Origin: Delphinapterus leucas
Taxonomy: Eukaryota > Chordata > Mammalia > Artiodactyla > Monodontidae
NCBI RefSeq assembly: GCF_002288925.2
Contig: NW_022098008.1
Coordinates: forward strand, 666,149 to 730,148
Reading direction: 5' to 3'
DNA length: 64,000 bases
In this document: in pieces, positions 24,683 through 37,573 of the stretch
Layout of the letters: every line of letters begins with the position of its first letter
How positions within the stretch are numbered: the stretch's first letter is position 1
Program-made: the position numbers and the translations under genes
The notes under the pieces: model-generated
The model's database searches: none
The model's input: the letters and a program-made list of their open reading frames with translations, nothing else
What the model was told of the DNA's origin: nothing

Positions 24683-27239
24683 GGTCTTCACTCACACCCA
24701 CAGCCCCATCCTGGAGCCGGCACTGCCCCAGGGCCTTTGCACTTGGCAGCCTAGGACACATCTTCCTGGAAGTGGCCCTTGCAGCCGAGGCCCCCCTTCT
24801 CACCGCAGAGCACCATCAGAACCCACGGTCAGGACGGAGCGGGGAGACGGCCGGGCACTGACATCTGAGCTGTGCCCGTGGCAGTCAGATCAGGGCCCCG
24901 CACGCAGTAGGCAATCCATCCCCCCGGCCCCGTTTCTGAGACCAGGGACGTTTTGCACCCCCACTTCGCGACCTGCCTTTAGGTTGGGGATAATCGCCAG
25001 GTTGAAGCTTATGATGCCCGGGCAGGTGCCGCTCCGGGAGAAACCACGGCACTGGCCTCCACGGGGCAACCCCACGGTGCTGGGCGGCTCTGGGGCCTCA
25101 GCCAGTCCGAGGTCCTCCTGCCACCCTCACCCCCTGTGCTCGGGTCACCAGCGGCCTCTGCCGGGCCCCACACCCTCCCGGCCACTGAAGCCAGTGAAGG
25201 TGCCCCCCCGGGGTCAACCAGGCTTTACCTGGACAACGCAGGGCCCCTCCGAGGGCTGGAAGCTGCTTGCGGCGGGGCCGCTCCCTCCGGGGGTTGCACT
25301 GATTCGAGGGCCTTCCGGTGGGGAGGGCTCGCCCACAGGCATCCCGTCACCCATGAGAGGCGCCCGTCGGCACCACCGCAGGTGGTGAAACTGCGATCAG
25401 CAAGCCCTACGAGCACCCTTTGCCGTCAAATAAAAGTGAGAGAGAGCGAGGCGCCCACTGCCCCACCCAGGCACCACCTCCCCGCTCGGGCAGACGGCAC
25501 CTGCGGGTCCTCGCCCAGCTCCTCTCACGCACGCGCTCCGTGCCAAGGACACTGCGGTAGCCTCAGCCTGGGGCGGCGCCGCCTGCATCCCCAGGACCGT
25601 TGTCCCATCTGCCCCTGACATCATCACTGGCGACCCTGGAGCCGCCCCCGTGCTGCCGCAGCAGCGGGCGGGCGAGACACTCGCCCCACAGGTTCCGGGT
25701 CACGACCAGCTTCCGCGCAGAGCGAGTCTGTTGCCAAATGTGAACCAACTTCACGCAGCCCGTGGTCACGGCCGGGACAGGACACAGGCGGCCCAGGGAC
25801 GGACACGGCCCCGCTGAATTCAAGGGGACACCTTTGTCCCTGCGAGCCAGCAGCTGGTGCGAGAACGCTCACGGCCTGTGCTCGGTGCCGTGTCCCCGTG
25901 GACACCGTGAGGGGCACTCGGCCGAGGCGCTGGGGAGGGACCCCTGGGTCTGAACAAGGGTCTGCGTGGGAGGGCGCTTTGGCCACGGGGAGCCGGTGGG
26001 GGTCCCTCCTGCAGGGCTGCTCTGAAGGCTGCAGATCACCGAGTGGCACTGGGGGTGGCGAGGCTGAAGGGCACCGGTTGGGGGTGGCGCTCCGCCACTC
26101 GCCAGGTCGCAGCCTCTGTGAGCTCCTCGGGTCACCCCTCTGTCCCGCTCTCTCACTGTCCAGCCCACCGGCTCCAGGACACAACGATCCCCTCCCACTG
26201 GTTCCAGGGCCGCTTGGGAGCAGGGTCCAGCCCCTCCTCCTGGCGTACGCAGGCAGTGGGAGTCCCTGAAGACGGAGAACCAGGCACGGCTTCCTTGACC
26301 TCAGAGAAGACGTTTTTTGGCCTAAGCCACTTTGTCACTGAAGCCTGGCCACAGTGCCTGCCCTTGGACAGGTCTCGGTAATCAGTGATCTTTAGGGAAG
26401 TGAGGGAACGTCGGAACAAACGAAAGCAGTCAAGAAACAGGAGTTCAAGGAACGCCAGTTCCGTTCATCCCTAGTTCCTCCTCGAGGGACGTACACCACA
26501 GCCTGATCCAGCCTCTGAGCGGTCCTGCAGGAACTGCGCCCCCACCCAGCGGAGGAAGGACAGCGTGATGATGCGGACCCGCCCGACTTCAATACCTGCC
26601 CCAGCTCTGTGCTGATCTCTCCTCTGCTCAAGCCCCTTCCGGGATATGCATGTCCCGTTCACTTAAAACTGCCCCAATCTTGATTTTTGGGGAGACCCTT
26701 CTTTGCGGAAGATCCCAGGTATTCTCCTTACTTGCCGCAAGTAGTAACACATCCTTCCTCTCCCGCTCTCTGGCTTGGTTGTGCCTTTTGGCTCAACACC
26801 CACCAAGAGGCGGACCCGGTTTTGGGGTAATACTGGGGCCGCCTCAGGAAGCCCTGTGAGCCCCAGGGAAGGCGGGACCGTGGTTCTCGGGGAGGACGTG
26901 CAGGGCTCCTGGGCTGCAGGGTGGGTGCTCCAGGACGGGCTGTGGGTCCAGGCTGAGGCCTGCTGCCCCCTGCCTCCCCCTCCAGCTCTGTAGATGCAGA
27001 CGGTGGTGCTGCCCCCAGGCCAAACCAGGTGCCCAGAGTAGCAGCACACACAAGACCCCCGGATGGCGGCCACGACGATGCCACGACGATGCCACACGAC
27101 GGGGACGCCCTCGAAAGTCTGGCGAGGCAGGCGCAGGCATTGTGTCTAATCTCCTCTGCACCAGGGGGCTCAGGGAGCTCCAGAGACACCTCCGGGCAAA
27201 CCCACCTGGCACCCGTTGGCGCCACTCAAGAGCCCGTGT
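24683..27239. other. Unique GC-rich intronic DNA
   Basis: No gene or certain repeat is recognised. Open frames are composition-driven. A small 11-bp tandem (CCACGACGATG-like) lies near 27070-27092. Confidence 0.4.
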
Positions 27240-27668
27240 GAGGGCCCTGCAGCTGCTGTGACCCGGAGCCATGAGCCGGTGGCTTAACCCAGAAACATCC
27301 GCTCCCGGCTCTGGGGCTGGAAGTCTGATGGCGAGGTGTCGCAGGCCGCTCCCTCCGGAGGCTCTGGGGGAGGGTCCTTCCCGCCTCATCCAGCTTCTGA
27401 GGCTTCAGGCGGTCCTGGGCTCGTGGCCGCGTCCCTCCAGCCTGTGCCTCCGTCTTCACGTGGCCTCTCTTCTGTGGGCCTGTCTCTTCCCCTTTGTGTC
27501 TCTTAAGGACACATGTCTTGGATTCAGGGCCCTCGGGTAACCCAGGATGACCTCATCTCCAGACCCTTAATCACATCTGCAAAGACCCTTTTCCCGGTAA
27601 GGTTCCACCACAGGAACCAGAGGTCAGGGCAAAGGACAGGGATCACCATTCGGCCCACTAATAGCCTC
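27240..27668 (-). mobile_element. MaLR-like LTR (MLT1 type), antisense
   Basis: Read on the plus strand it is the complement of the repeat at 18488. Markers are GGCTGGAAGTCTGATGGCGA, CCCTCCGGAGGCTCTGGGGG, TTCTGAGGCTTCAGG, GGATGACCTCATCTCCAGAC, TTAATCACATCTGCAAAGAC and CCCTTTTCCCGGTAAGGTTCC. Nearly the whole element is present. No coding capacity. Confidence 0.65.
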
Positions 27669-29049
27669 AGAACCGGGTCCCACACACATGCCCAGAGCAG
27701 GGTACGAGGGCCATGCACGCAGGGTGGGCAGTGCAGAAAGCAGCAAATGCCCTGAGCCCCCGCCACCCCCCCGTGGGGGGCACAGCCCGGCAGAGACTTG
27801 GGACAATGAGGCCTGGCCCGCCCAGCAGACAAGGCTGCTCTGACACGTGGTCCCAGACGGGCGGAGAGGCCTCGCTGGACCCCTGGGCAGCCAGGCTCCG
27901 CATCCGCGACCTGAGTCCCCCACCGCGGGTCTGCTCATCTTACGTGCATCCGTGAGCGCCCCTCCCCGTCGTCCCAGCCCCCCACGTTCTGAGGCCCTCA
28001 TGATCTGCCCTTAAAGCGCGTTTCCAGGACCCCCCGAATGCCCATGCTTCTGGCCACCAGGCCCGGGAAGTGTGCAGCTAAGACCTCTGGCCACAGATGC
28101 GCCGCGGCCCCCCGGCACATCCTTGTCTTAATTCATTGTAGGCAGCGGGCACAGACACCTCCAGCCCAGCATTTCAGACCGAGGTGTGATCGGGTCTTCC
28201 CTGCAGCGGTCAGCGCCCCGAGGCAGCCACCCTCGGCAGACCCGTGGCAACACTGCTCTCGTCAGGGGCGCCGCAAGGACCTGCAGGCACTACACATATC
28301 GGACGGCGAAACCCTGCAGGGCGGCAAGGACCAGGCAGGTTTGAAGGTCGGGACCCTGCAGAGGGCGTGCAGTGGACAGGTGCCCACGCCCTGCAGGCCA
28401 CCACAGGGACCTTGTCCACGGGAGGCAGGGGTCTCACCTTGTGCCATCTGCTCGGGGGAGCACCAGGCGCTCAGGACCCGCAGCCCCTGCCCAGGTAGGG
28501 GAGCCGTGGCCTGTGTGGCGCGGGCAGCCCGGCGGCGGCCGACTCCACCCATGCTGTGGCCCAGGGGCCCCTGAGGTCCCGGGGGCAAACGCTGACCGCT
28601 CTCTGAACACAGGGCACATCTGTGTCTGGTCCCCTCGGCTCTCTAACACCCCAGGCCAGTGGACACAGGTGGGCGGGATGGAGGTGGGCCGCTGGCCTCA
28701 CCTGCCAGCTTCACGGCCCCTCCCGCCCCCCCCACAGAGGTGGCCTTTGGTAACAGGGGATGAGGGCTCAGCGGCTGCCCAGGGTGCCCGGCACGGCCTT
28801 GGCCTTTGCTCGTAAGCACGGTACCGCCTGCTCTGCTCAGTCTAATCCAGGGGGAAGGAGCGCTCGGGTTTCCAGGCAATGAGAACAGGAGCCCGGCCGG
28901 GGGGAGGGCTCAGGTGGCCGGCGGGGGGCGGGGCCAGGGTCGGCAAGGAGGCTGAGCTGAGACAGGCCCGCCTACTGGACGGAGGCCGCGACCCGCTCAC
29001 GCGTAACAAGCACCTGTGTCCTCCTGTGGTCGTCCCTCTGTGCGCGTCT
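27669..29049. other. Unique GC-rich intronic DNA
   Basis: No gene or repeat is recognised in this stretch. Confidence 0.4.
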
Positions 29050-29230
29050 GTGTCCTGAGCTCCTCTTCTTGTAGGGACGGGTGCGACGAGGGCTACTCTA
29101 GTGACCTCATCTACCTTAATTGCCTGTTTAAAGGCCCGTCTCCAAAGACAGTCACATTCTGAGGTCCTGGGGGTCAGGGCTCCGATAGAAGAATGTTGGG
29201 GACACAAGCCGGTCCGCAGCGCGGCCGTCA
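29050..29230 (-). mobile_element. MaLR-like LTR fragment, antisense
   Basis: Markers on the plus strand are CTCCTCTTCTTGTAGGGAC, GTGACCTCATCTACCTTAAT, CTCCAAAGACAGTCACATTC and GAGGTCCTGGGGGTCAGG. These are the complement of the first half of the same repeat class as at 54408. Confidence 0.65.
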
Positions 29231-29359
29231 CGGTGTCACAGCCGCCCCTGGTCCACCCCTGTCATCTCCTGGGTGGAAGCCCCGAGGCCCCGGGGTCCTG
29301 TTCTCTCCTTCGCTGTGTCCCCAGCTCCTGGACTGTCCAACTCAGCAGTTGCTAAGTAC

Positions 29360-29515
29360 ACGCGGTCAGTTAAGCTTAAATTTAAATTAATTAAACATTT
29401 TAAAAGTTAAAGCCGGCTCCTGGGTTGCACTGGCTGCATTTCAAGCGGTCAGTGGACACCTGTGGCCAATGGCCGCCGTAGGGACAGCACAGACGTGCTG
29501 TAGGACACCTCCGCC
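29360..29515 (-). mobile_element. DNA-transposon-like fragment (hAT class suspected)
   Basis: An A/T stretch (TTAAATTTAAATTAATTAAA-type) is followed by CCTGGGTTGCACTGGCTGCA, TTTCAAGCGGTCAGTGGACA, CCTGTGGCCAATGGCCGCC and GGGACAGCACAG. This order fits the common mammalian repeat with CACATGTGGCTAGTGGCTACC and TTGGACAGCGCAG. I believe it is a nonautonomous hAT element, but the family and strand are uncertain. Confidence 0.5.
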
Positions 29516-31655
29516 CAGGGCACAGGGCTCACAGGAATGAATGAATGAACGCACGCCAGCATGGCCTCCCGTGCCACGCGGTGAGAGAGAAATGAACGTT
29601 CACCGTGTCGAAGCCACTGTAACTCGGAGACCCAAGTCCCATCCCGTGAGGCGAGTTGGAAGCACTCAGGGGTCAAGGGCGGTGGTCACCACCTGGAACG
29701 ATGGCCACTCCCTGCAGACCCGGGAGCTGGGCACGGCCTCTGTCGTGGTCCCGGGGCCTCGGGACCGAGCCTCACCCCAGCCACACTCGGCCACAGTGAC
29801 GCTGCTCTGTGTCTGGGCCCTGCGGGGCCGGCCACCCTCCTGGTGGACAGGGCCACCCCACACAGACCTGGACTGACCGGCCCCTACACACTCCATGCGC
29901 CGGAGCGGCGCAGGGCTGCAAACCCCGGTGACCTTCCTAACGGAGGACGAAAGCGTGCTCTCCCCCCTTCTCCCCAACCCCCTCCTTCTCCGTCTGCATC
30001 TCTCTGTCTCTGTCTCTCTCTCTGCCCCCCTCCCCCAGGCCGAACTTACTGCCCAGAAAACCTGGCAGTGAGCTGCCCGCTGACCCGCCCCGGACCACTG
30101 GCCATGTGGTGCCACCCCCACGGGGCCCATCCCTCCACACACCCGCACTCTCCTGGTGGCCCCCGCTCTCCAGGCAGCGTGTGTGGAGCTCAGGGCAGAA
30201 AAACGCAGCTGGACAACCAGAGAAGAAAATGGACTTTACCCACCCGTTCCCACCGCAGCGTGAGTGCCGGGTCCTGAGCGCTGGGGGAGGCCAGCAGGGC
30301 CTGAGGAAGGTGCGGTCCTGTGCATCAGGAGATGCCAGTTCCCCCGAGGGAGGCCCTGTGTGTGCCCCGCCTGCCCCAGGAGCCTCCAGCACCCCCGGCA
30401 GCCCCCCTGGAAGGCGGCCGTCCCCACAGCCCCGGAGGTGAGCCTGCCCACGGAGCTCCGGAACGTCCCAAGCATCCCTCCCCAAAAAGCTGGAGATGCT
30501 CTGAGCCATGTGGAGTGTGAACCTCCCCGACTCTTCTTGGGTCCTGCCCCGCTCTCCCGCCCGAGGGCCCCGCTGGCTCCCTGAGCTCCAGGCAGGGAGG
30601 CAGGGAGGCTGGCGCCACACACCTGCCTCACTCAGAGGCTGCCCGAAAGGACCGGCCAGCCCCACAGAGGTCAGGGGGCGGCTGGATGACGGGAGGGGAA
30701 GGCTGCCTGGACCAGTGGGCTCTGAGCCCCTCGCAAGGGCCTCACCGCTATACACACGTGCACACACGGACACTCGTGCACACAGAGACACAGGAGCACA
30801 TAGACACACATGCACACGCACGCATGCACACACACACGCTCCCTGCCCGTGGTCAAGACACAGCACACAAGTCAACCCAGGGCACCGCCCGCCTGCTGGG
30901 TCTCACCTCGCGTGTGGCGCACAGGCCCCTCCAGGGCACGAAGCTGGGACCGGAGCCCCCCAGGCCGACTCTGAGCAGGGAGGCTCACTGTGCTCCGAGC
31001 GGGCAGCAGCGTCTCCCCATCGCTGGGCAGAGGACCGACAACCGCTGAGACGGCGAGAAAGGACCCAGAGGCCGAGAGCCCCAGAGCGCCCAGCACCCAG
31101 CACCCGCCCTTCCTTCGACCGGCGATCTGGCCGCCGGCCGTATCTGTGGTTGGGGACCGCCAGCAGGAGAGGGAGGGGGGACTCCGGTCTGTGCCACCTG
31201 CTGAGGGCGGCCCTGGAGCTAACAGGGGCCAGTCTGCAAAGACCCCTGGGCGTCTGGGGGTGGTGGTGGGGGGAGGCGCCTGACGGGACGCCCTCCCGTT
31301 CCCGCTGGGTGACCGAGTCCCATGGGGAGCCGGTCAGGGGTGGCAGTGTGGCCCGGGTCGTCCTGACCTGCCGCCCCCCTCCCCTGCCAGGACCAGGAAG
31401 GGCCACACAGGAGGTCACTTGAAATAGGAAGGTCCCTGGACAAACACACGCTGGTAAGAGGCCTGACCTCGCACCCTGCAGAGAGTAAATTCGATTGAAA
31501 AGGACCACTCCTGGGAGAGCCTGTGTGGTGTGAATTGATTTAATCAACGTGGCCTCTCCCGGAAGACAAGAGGCCAGGGCTTCGTGGGAGGAACGGGGCC
31601 TGGGGGAGAATTGAGTTTTCCTCTCAGCCCAGCCCTTCTCTCCTGTTTGCGTTTT
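29516..31655. other. Unique intronic DNA with small microsatellites
   Basis: No gene recognised. A (CT)n/(TCTG)n run lies at about 29998-30026, and a CA-type microsatellite at 30752 is listed separately. Confidence 0.4.
30752..30842. repeat. CA-type microsatellite, interrupted
   Basis: CACA runs with GTG, GAG, TAG and CG interruptions (for example CACACATGCACACGCACGC). The CG and TG steps alternate purine and pyrimidine, so Z-DNA is possible. Confidence 0.8.
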
Positions 31656-32660
31656 TTGGGTATTTTTTTGTACTGTGGTAAAATATATATGGCAGAAAAC
31701 TACATTTTCAGCCATTTAAAAGCACACAGCTCAGCGGCACTAAGTACATTCACGTGGTCGTGCGACCATTACCACCATCATCTCTAGAACTTCCTCATCT
31801 TCCCAAACAGACCGTCTGTCCTCATCTAACACTGACTTCCGCTCCCTCTGCCCCAGCCCCTGCCGCCACCATCCTACTCTCTCTGTCTCTATGGACTTGG
31901 CTGCTCGGGGGACCTCACCTAAGCAAAACCCTACAAGGTCTGTCCTTTTGAGCCTGGCTTATTTCACTGAGCATAATGTCCTCAAGGGTCACCCGTGCTG
32001 CAGCAGGCGTCAGATCGTCCCTCCTGTGTAAGGCTGAACCCCATCCCGTCGCACGTAGAGACCGCGTTCTGTGGACGCACGCACGCATCCATCGACAGAC
32101 ACCTGGGCTGTTTCCACAGGGCTGCTGTGAACACGGTGTACAGGTGTCTGTCCAAGCCCCCGCTTTCAGTTCCTTTGGGTGCGCCCCCAGGAGTGGAGCC
32201 TCTAAGTCAGGTGGTAATCCTGTGTTTAATTTTTGGAGGAATCGCCAAATTGTTCTCCAAATTGTTCTGCAGCGTCTTCTATTCCCGTCCGCAGCGCACG
32301 AGCGTTGCTATTTCTCCACATCCTCAGCACCGCTTGCTGTTTTCTTATAACAGCCACTCAAATTGGTAAAAAGTGGTATCTGGTTGTGGTCTTCATTTGT
32401 GTTTCCCTGCTGACCAGTGATGTCGAGCATCTTTCCACATTCTTACTGGCCATTCATATGTCTTCTGTGGAGAAACGTCTATTCGAGACCTTTGCCCATT
32501 TTCTAACTGGTTGGATTTGTTGTTGTTGATTTGTGGGAGCTCTTTATATATTCTGGATACTAATCCCTTATCAGACAAGTGAGTTACAAAGGTTTCCTCC
32601 CAAGTGTGGGCTGTCTTTCGACAGCTGCGTTTTTCAACCCTGTGTTTGTAGTTACCTTTT
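31656..32660 (-). mobile_element. L1M 3' region, about 1 kb, antisense
   Basis: The plus strand is the complement of L1M from ORF2 through the 3' UTR. Markers in order are ACTGTGGTAAAATATATATG, CAGCGGCACTAAGTACATTC, CATCTTCCCAAACAGACC, GGCTTATTTCACTGAGCATA, TCCATCGACAGACACCTGGG, CTTTGGGTGCGCCCCCAGGA, GTGATGTCGAGCATCTTTCC and CTTTATATATTCTGGATACT. It is fairly complete over this interval but has no open ORF2. It is the same L1 region as the worn pieces at 13845. Confidence 0.85.
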
Positions 32661-33914
32661 TACCGCCCCCCCGCAACATATTGGTCCAGTAGCCAGCGCT
32701 GTGGACACACATCGAGAACGCCAGCCTGAGCCCATGTTTGCAGGCACAGCCCTGCTCATGGGGACAGAGGCCGGGTGGGAGGAGGCGAGGGCAGGGCAGC
32801 TGGGGGCCAGGCGGGTAGCACAGGGCAGCAGGGCAGCAGGAAGGCAGTCCTGGCAGAGGGGCAGCTGCAGGGGCCCCCCTCTGTGGAGCTGACCTGTCCT
32901 CGCAGCCTCCGGGGGGTGAAGGACATTTGCGGTAGCCGCCCGAACACGACACCTCGTGTTTGTTTCCGGTGTGCACTGGCCACGTGCAGGACAGGCAGTG
33001 TGGATGCTGGGAGCCAGGCTCACCCAGGCGTCAGGGGCCGAGGCCCTGCCCCGCTGCCTGTCACACTGGGCCCGGACTCTCTCATTTGGGTATTAAAGCT
33101 TCTATTTAGAGAAAAGTTTGATGCGTAAAGGGAGCTGGTGCCTCAAAACCCCTGACGCCTCACCCCCTCCTCCCTGGAAGAGACCTGAGCTGGACGTTCG
33201 TTGGCAAAGAAGAGAAGCGAGGGACGCGCCTTGGGGTGGTTTAAACGGCAGTAGGGATCCCCGGGCGGGAGCCCTTCAGCTGCCGAGCCACAAGCCTGCA
33301 AGCCTCTGCTCCTTCCCTCCGTGCTTCCACATTGACAGGTGGCTGCGCTCTGGGAAATCCTGAAGCCGCAGGGGATGGAGCGAGCCTGGCGGGGCTAGGC
33401 CGCCACCGCCCAGACGGCTGCTGCGCTCCCGCTCCCGAAGGGAAGCTCCGATGCAGCCAGAGAAACAGGACGCTTCCCTGAAACTCACCTCGAGCAGAGA
33501 CTACGGCCGACGCCCTGGATGAAGGCGTGACCCACATGTGCAGCCGTGTGAAGGCACACACGCACCGTCAGGGTGGGAGGTGGGCTCTCCCCGGGTCCAC
33601 GCCCGGCACAGGGCCCGTCACAGGGCCCGTCACAGAGGGTGACAGGGGAGCGGCTCCCCACGGACAGAAGTGTCAGGGCCAGGGCCTCCCTTCTGGCGCC
33701 TGGCAGAGGGGGGACAGCGGGCGGAAACTGAGGTCGGCTCTGAGCCTCATCCCCTTCATGTCACCGGGTCCCCCGGGTCCCAACTCATGAAGGAGCTTTA
33801 TCCTCCAAGTTTGGGCCCCTGCTCTGGAGGCGTCAGGTCCTCAATTGTTCTCCAGCCGGAGCAGTTCCCAAGGCTCAGTGGTCAACCCTTCACCCCCTGA
33901 TCAATGAACAGCCA
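32661..33914. other. Unique intronic DNA
   Basis: No gene or repeat recognised except a short GGCAGCAGGGCAGCAGG tract near 32821-32845 and a 14-bp direct repeat (GGGCCCGTCACA-type) near 33610-33640. Confidence 0.4.
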
Positions 33915-33916
33915 AA

Positions 33917-33947
<31 letters not shown>

Positions 33948-34583
33948 GACACACACGCACACGGACACACACACACACACAAGGACACACACACACACAA
34001 GGACACACAGACACACATACACACACACACACGGACACACACACACACGGACACACACACACACACGGACACACATACACACGGACACACACACACACAC
34101 ACACAGACAGTACACACAGATACACACACACAGGGACACACATACAGACACACAGACACACGGACACACATACAGACACACAGACAGTACACACAGACAC
34201 ACACAGACACCACACACACACACGGACACACAGACAGTACACACAGACACACACACACAAGTACACACACAGACACACACGCACACACACAAGGACACAC
34301 ACACAAGGACACACATACACACACAGACAGTACACACAGATACACACACACAGGGACACACATACAGACACACAGACAGTACACACAGACACCACACACA
34401 CACACACGGACACACAGACAGTACACACAGACACACACACACACACAAGGACACACATACACACACAGACAGTACACACAGACACACACACAAGGACACA
34501 CAGACAGACACACAGACAGTACACACAGACACACATAGACACACACGGACACACAGACAGACACACAGACACACACAGACACC
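33915..34583. repeat. CA-type satellite with 220-bp higher-order repeat
   Basis: About 670 bp of ACAC runs punctuated by GG, AGAC, AGTAC, AT and AAGG steps. Besides the 2-bp period there is a higher-order period: 34101-34158 and 34321-34378 are identical over 58 bp at 220-bp spacing, and the motif ACAGACAGTACACACAGA recurs at least six times. Both strands are open in several frames for hundreds of codons (Thr-His or Val-Cys repeats), which is an artefact of the dinucleotide. Confidence 0.95.
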
Positions 34584-37399
34584 ACGAAGCACACTCCCTC
34601 CAGTTCAGAGCGAGAAGCCTGCACTACAACCCTCCAGGCATAACCCTGCGGGTCTGCAGGACTCCGGCCCCACCAGCATAACAGCCCCGGCTTCAGAAGG
34701 ACCAGAAGGGCCAACCCAAATCCGACCCAGTGGAAACCGGCCTGTACCAGGGCAGGCTGGGGGTGGGAGACGCCGGGGGGAGGGCCCCTGGCCAGCACCC
34801 CCCCACCCCGCCTCTCCGAGAGCCCAGACGCAGGGCAGGCCCACAGAGGCCGCTGAGCTCCCTAGAGCCCCTCAGCCTCAGGCCCCTGTCCCCCCACAGC
34901 CCAGGCCTGCAGACCTGCCCCGCTGACGTCAGGACAGGGACATGGGGCCCAGACCAGGCAGGACAGAGGCTCCTAAGGCCCGTGCCCGTGCCGCGGGCGC
35001 TGCTGGGAACCCTGGCAGAGGGCCTGCTGTGTCCACAACCCCCTCCTCCCTGGGCAGCTGTGGGCTGACGGGTGAGGGCGACGGCTGACCAGACCGGGTG
35101 CCTCAGCTCCTGCCGCCCAGAGGGACGGGCTGGCTGGTCCTCGTCTTCCCTTGGCCAGTGCAGTGCAGACAGCCTCCCGCAGGCCCTGTCAGCCCAGGCG
35201 GAGACCCCCTCCCAGACGGCCCCCACGGAAGTGACAGGCTGCTGCCCACTGGCTCTGAGCCACAGCGTGGGGCCTCGGCCCTCGCTTCCAGAACCTTCCA
35301 CTCAGAGTCTCTTTCAGCTGCGGCCTGCCCCAGGCCACACAGACATGGAGGTGGCCGAGGGGAATGTGGCTTCTGGGGAGCCAAGCTGACCTCTGAGAGG
35401 TGTGGGCCTCTGGGTGCGGGGCACATGGGAGAAGGGAGGGGCATCTGGAACCCCTGTCGATCCCACCGAAGGAACTGCACTGGCGTCTCTGCCCAGCATC
35501 CCTTCAGGGGGCGGACTGGTTCCCCACACTCACTCCCAGGTCCTCCCAGACCATTTGTGACACTGCTCATCCCCCGAGGCTGGGCCGCTCCTGGGATGAG
35601 GCTGTGCGGTCGCCTCGCCTGCCCAACCCCCCTCCAGCCCTGCGCGCTCGGCCAAGTCGGTGACCAGACCCGCTGGAGGCCCCCTCCGGGTCGTGAGCGG
35701 CCAAGAGGCCAGGGAGGGCTACTGACACAGTCTCAGCCTGTGCGCCGAGAGGCTGGGTGTCTCCCGAGGATGAGAAGCCCCCGGGCCCGTCACCCAGCAC
35801 ACACCTGCCAGTGAAGGGCAGTTCAGCACAGGTGCCTCCACTCCACTTCCGGGCTCTGGCCCAAGGTGTGCCAACAACCCGCACTCCCTTTTTTAAACTT
35901 CGCCTACGTTGTCTTAATAGCAGCGTCAAATAATAGGTCCTTTGTCCTCACATAGTGGGAATGACAGAAAATCACTTGATTGGTCCTCGGCTGGCACCGT
36001 GCCCTATAACTCCTGCCCCACTGGAGCCCAGCTGTCCTTGGCCGGGCGGCCGGGCAGTGGCCGCGGGCTCAGCACAGTTTCCACACCCGAGGGCCGGACC
36101 GGGGAACGGGTGGGGTCCCCCGGCGCTGAGCGTCAGCAGGGGAGGGAGGGGCAGGGGGGGAGGGAAGCCTGAGCTCTGAAAGCCACCCCACGAGGAGAGG
36201 TGTGTGGGTGTGGGGGGGAGTCCTAGGGCGGGGGGCTCCCCTCTCTCCCCGTCCCACCTGCAACGTCAAGGACTCGGGGTGATGCCCTCCTTACACGTCA
36301 GCGTGAGGATGAAGACAGCAAGAGCCCGGCAGGGGGCGTCCCCAGAGGCTCAGGCCAGTGTACTGGGCACCGAGGGCGGGCAAAGCGGCGGGGCCAGAAA
36401 GGGCAATGAGGTGCAAGGAGGGCCTGGAGGGTAGGCCTGACCCAGGCTCTGCTGGCGGGGAGAGTGGCGCCAAGCAGGGTGGTGCCCGCCGGGAGTCCAG
36501 CCAAGAGGCAAGGCTGCGGCCCACGGAGGCCCTGGCTCCTGTGGGGAGGAGGGTGGGGGGCCAGTAAGCCCAGGCTGGGGTCCTGGGGGAGCCTGGACCG
36601 GCTCCCTCAGAGTCCAGGAAACCTGGCGCCTCTCACGGCTGCCGGCCACTCTCGCCGGCACTCGGGCTCGGGCTCCCTCTGTCAAGCCACTTACTTCCGT
36701 CAGGACAGACCCAATGCTGCACGGCACCCCAGAAGTAACGCACTGCTCTGACTCGCGCTCACCTGCTCACAGGGCTCCTGGGTCTGCCGGAGCTGGACAG
36801 CCCAGCCCGTCTGGGGAGTACCCTCCGTGGTGGGGAGGGTCCCCTCCGCTTCTGGGGTTGAGACCACAGGTCACTCGTCAGGTGCTACACGCACCCCTCC
36901 TGGAGCCCAAGAAATGGCTCCCGGGGCCAGGAGGGTGACCTGAGAACCAGCAGTGGTGACAAGTGTCCAGTCACCCCTGACCTAGAGCTCAGAGCAGATC
37001 AGACAGAGGCATGTGCCCCACGCCCATCACCCTCCTCAGGGTTCTGGGACCGAAGGTGAGCTGCAGGTAGAAGTTCAGTGATTAAAGGCAGGGGTGGGGG
37101 CACCGGGGAAGACACAGCGAGGGGCTGACGGGAGTCACACAAGCACATCGACCAGACAGGAGGAACCACTTCCTCGGTGGCCTCCAAGCCCCCTCCCCAC
37201 ACACACCGGAATGTGACTTGGCCTGGACCCCGTGCTCCAGGAGCAATGAGGTCAGAGGGCGCCAGGGGCTGTCACCAGCCAGTCCCCGCAGACAACGGCC
37301 CAGGACTCAAATTCCTGTCCAAGCCCCACCACAGGGAGGCCGCTGATGGGGGACGTTAGCGCCAAGGACCCCGGGGAGAGCGCGGAGGACGTGTGGTAC
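34584..37399. other. Unique GC-rich DNA
   Basis: No gene or interspersed repeat recognised. It lies between the CA satellite and the distal CpG island, inside the long intron. Confidence 0.4.
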
Positions 37400-37573
37400 C
37401 AGATCAACACCAGGTGGGCACCAGCTCGACGCCACGCGGCGCCCCCACGGCCAGCACCTGGGCAGCCCTCCCGCCCGACCACCGGCCACCGCCTGGGACC
37501 CACCCGACGCCCGACCCGGCTCCGCGCCCCGACGCGGAGGACGCCGCGCCCCGAGGAGACTGCCCGCACCTAC

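Noticed and set aside
33882..34926. Very long open frames on both strands (up to 340 codons) through the CA satellite
   Set aside because: They read Thr-His or Val-Cys dipeptides in many frames at once, as any ACAC repeat does. No start context, splice sites or family resemblance.
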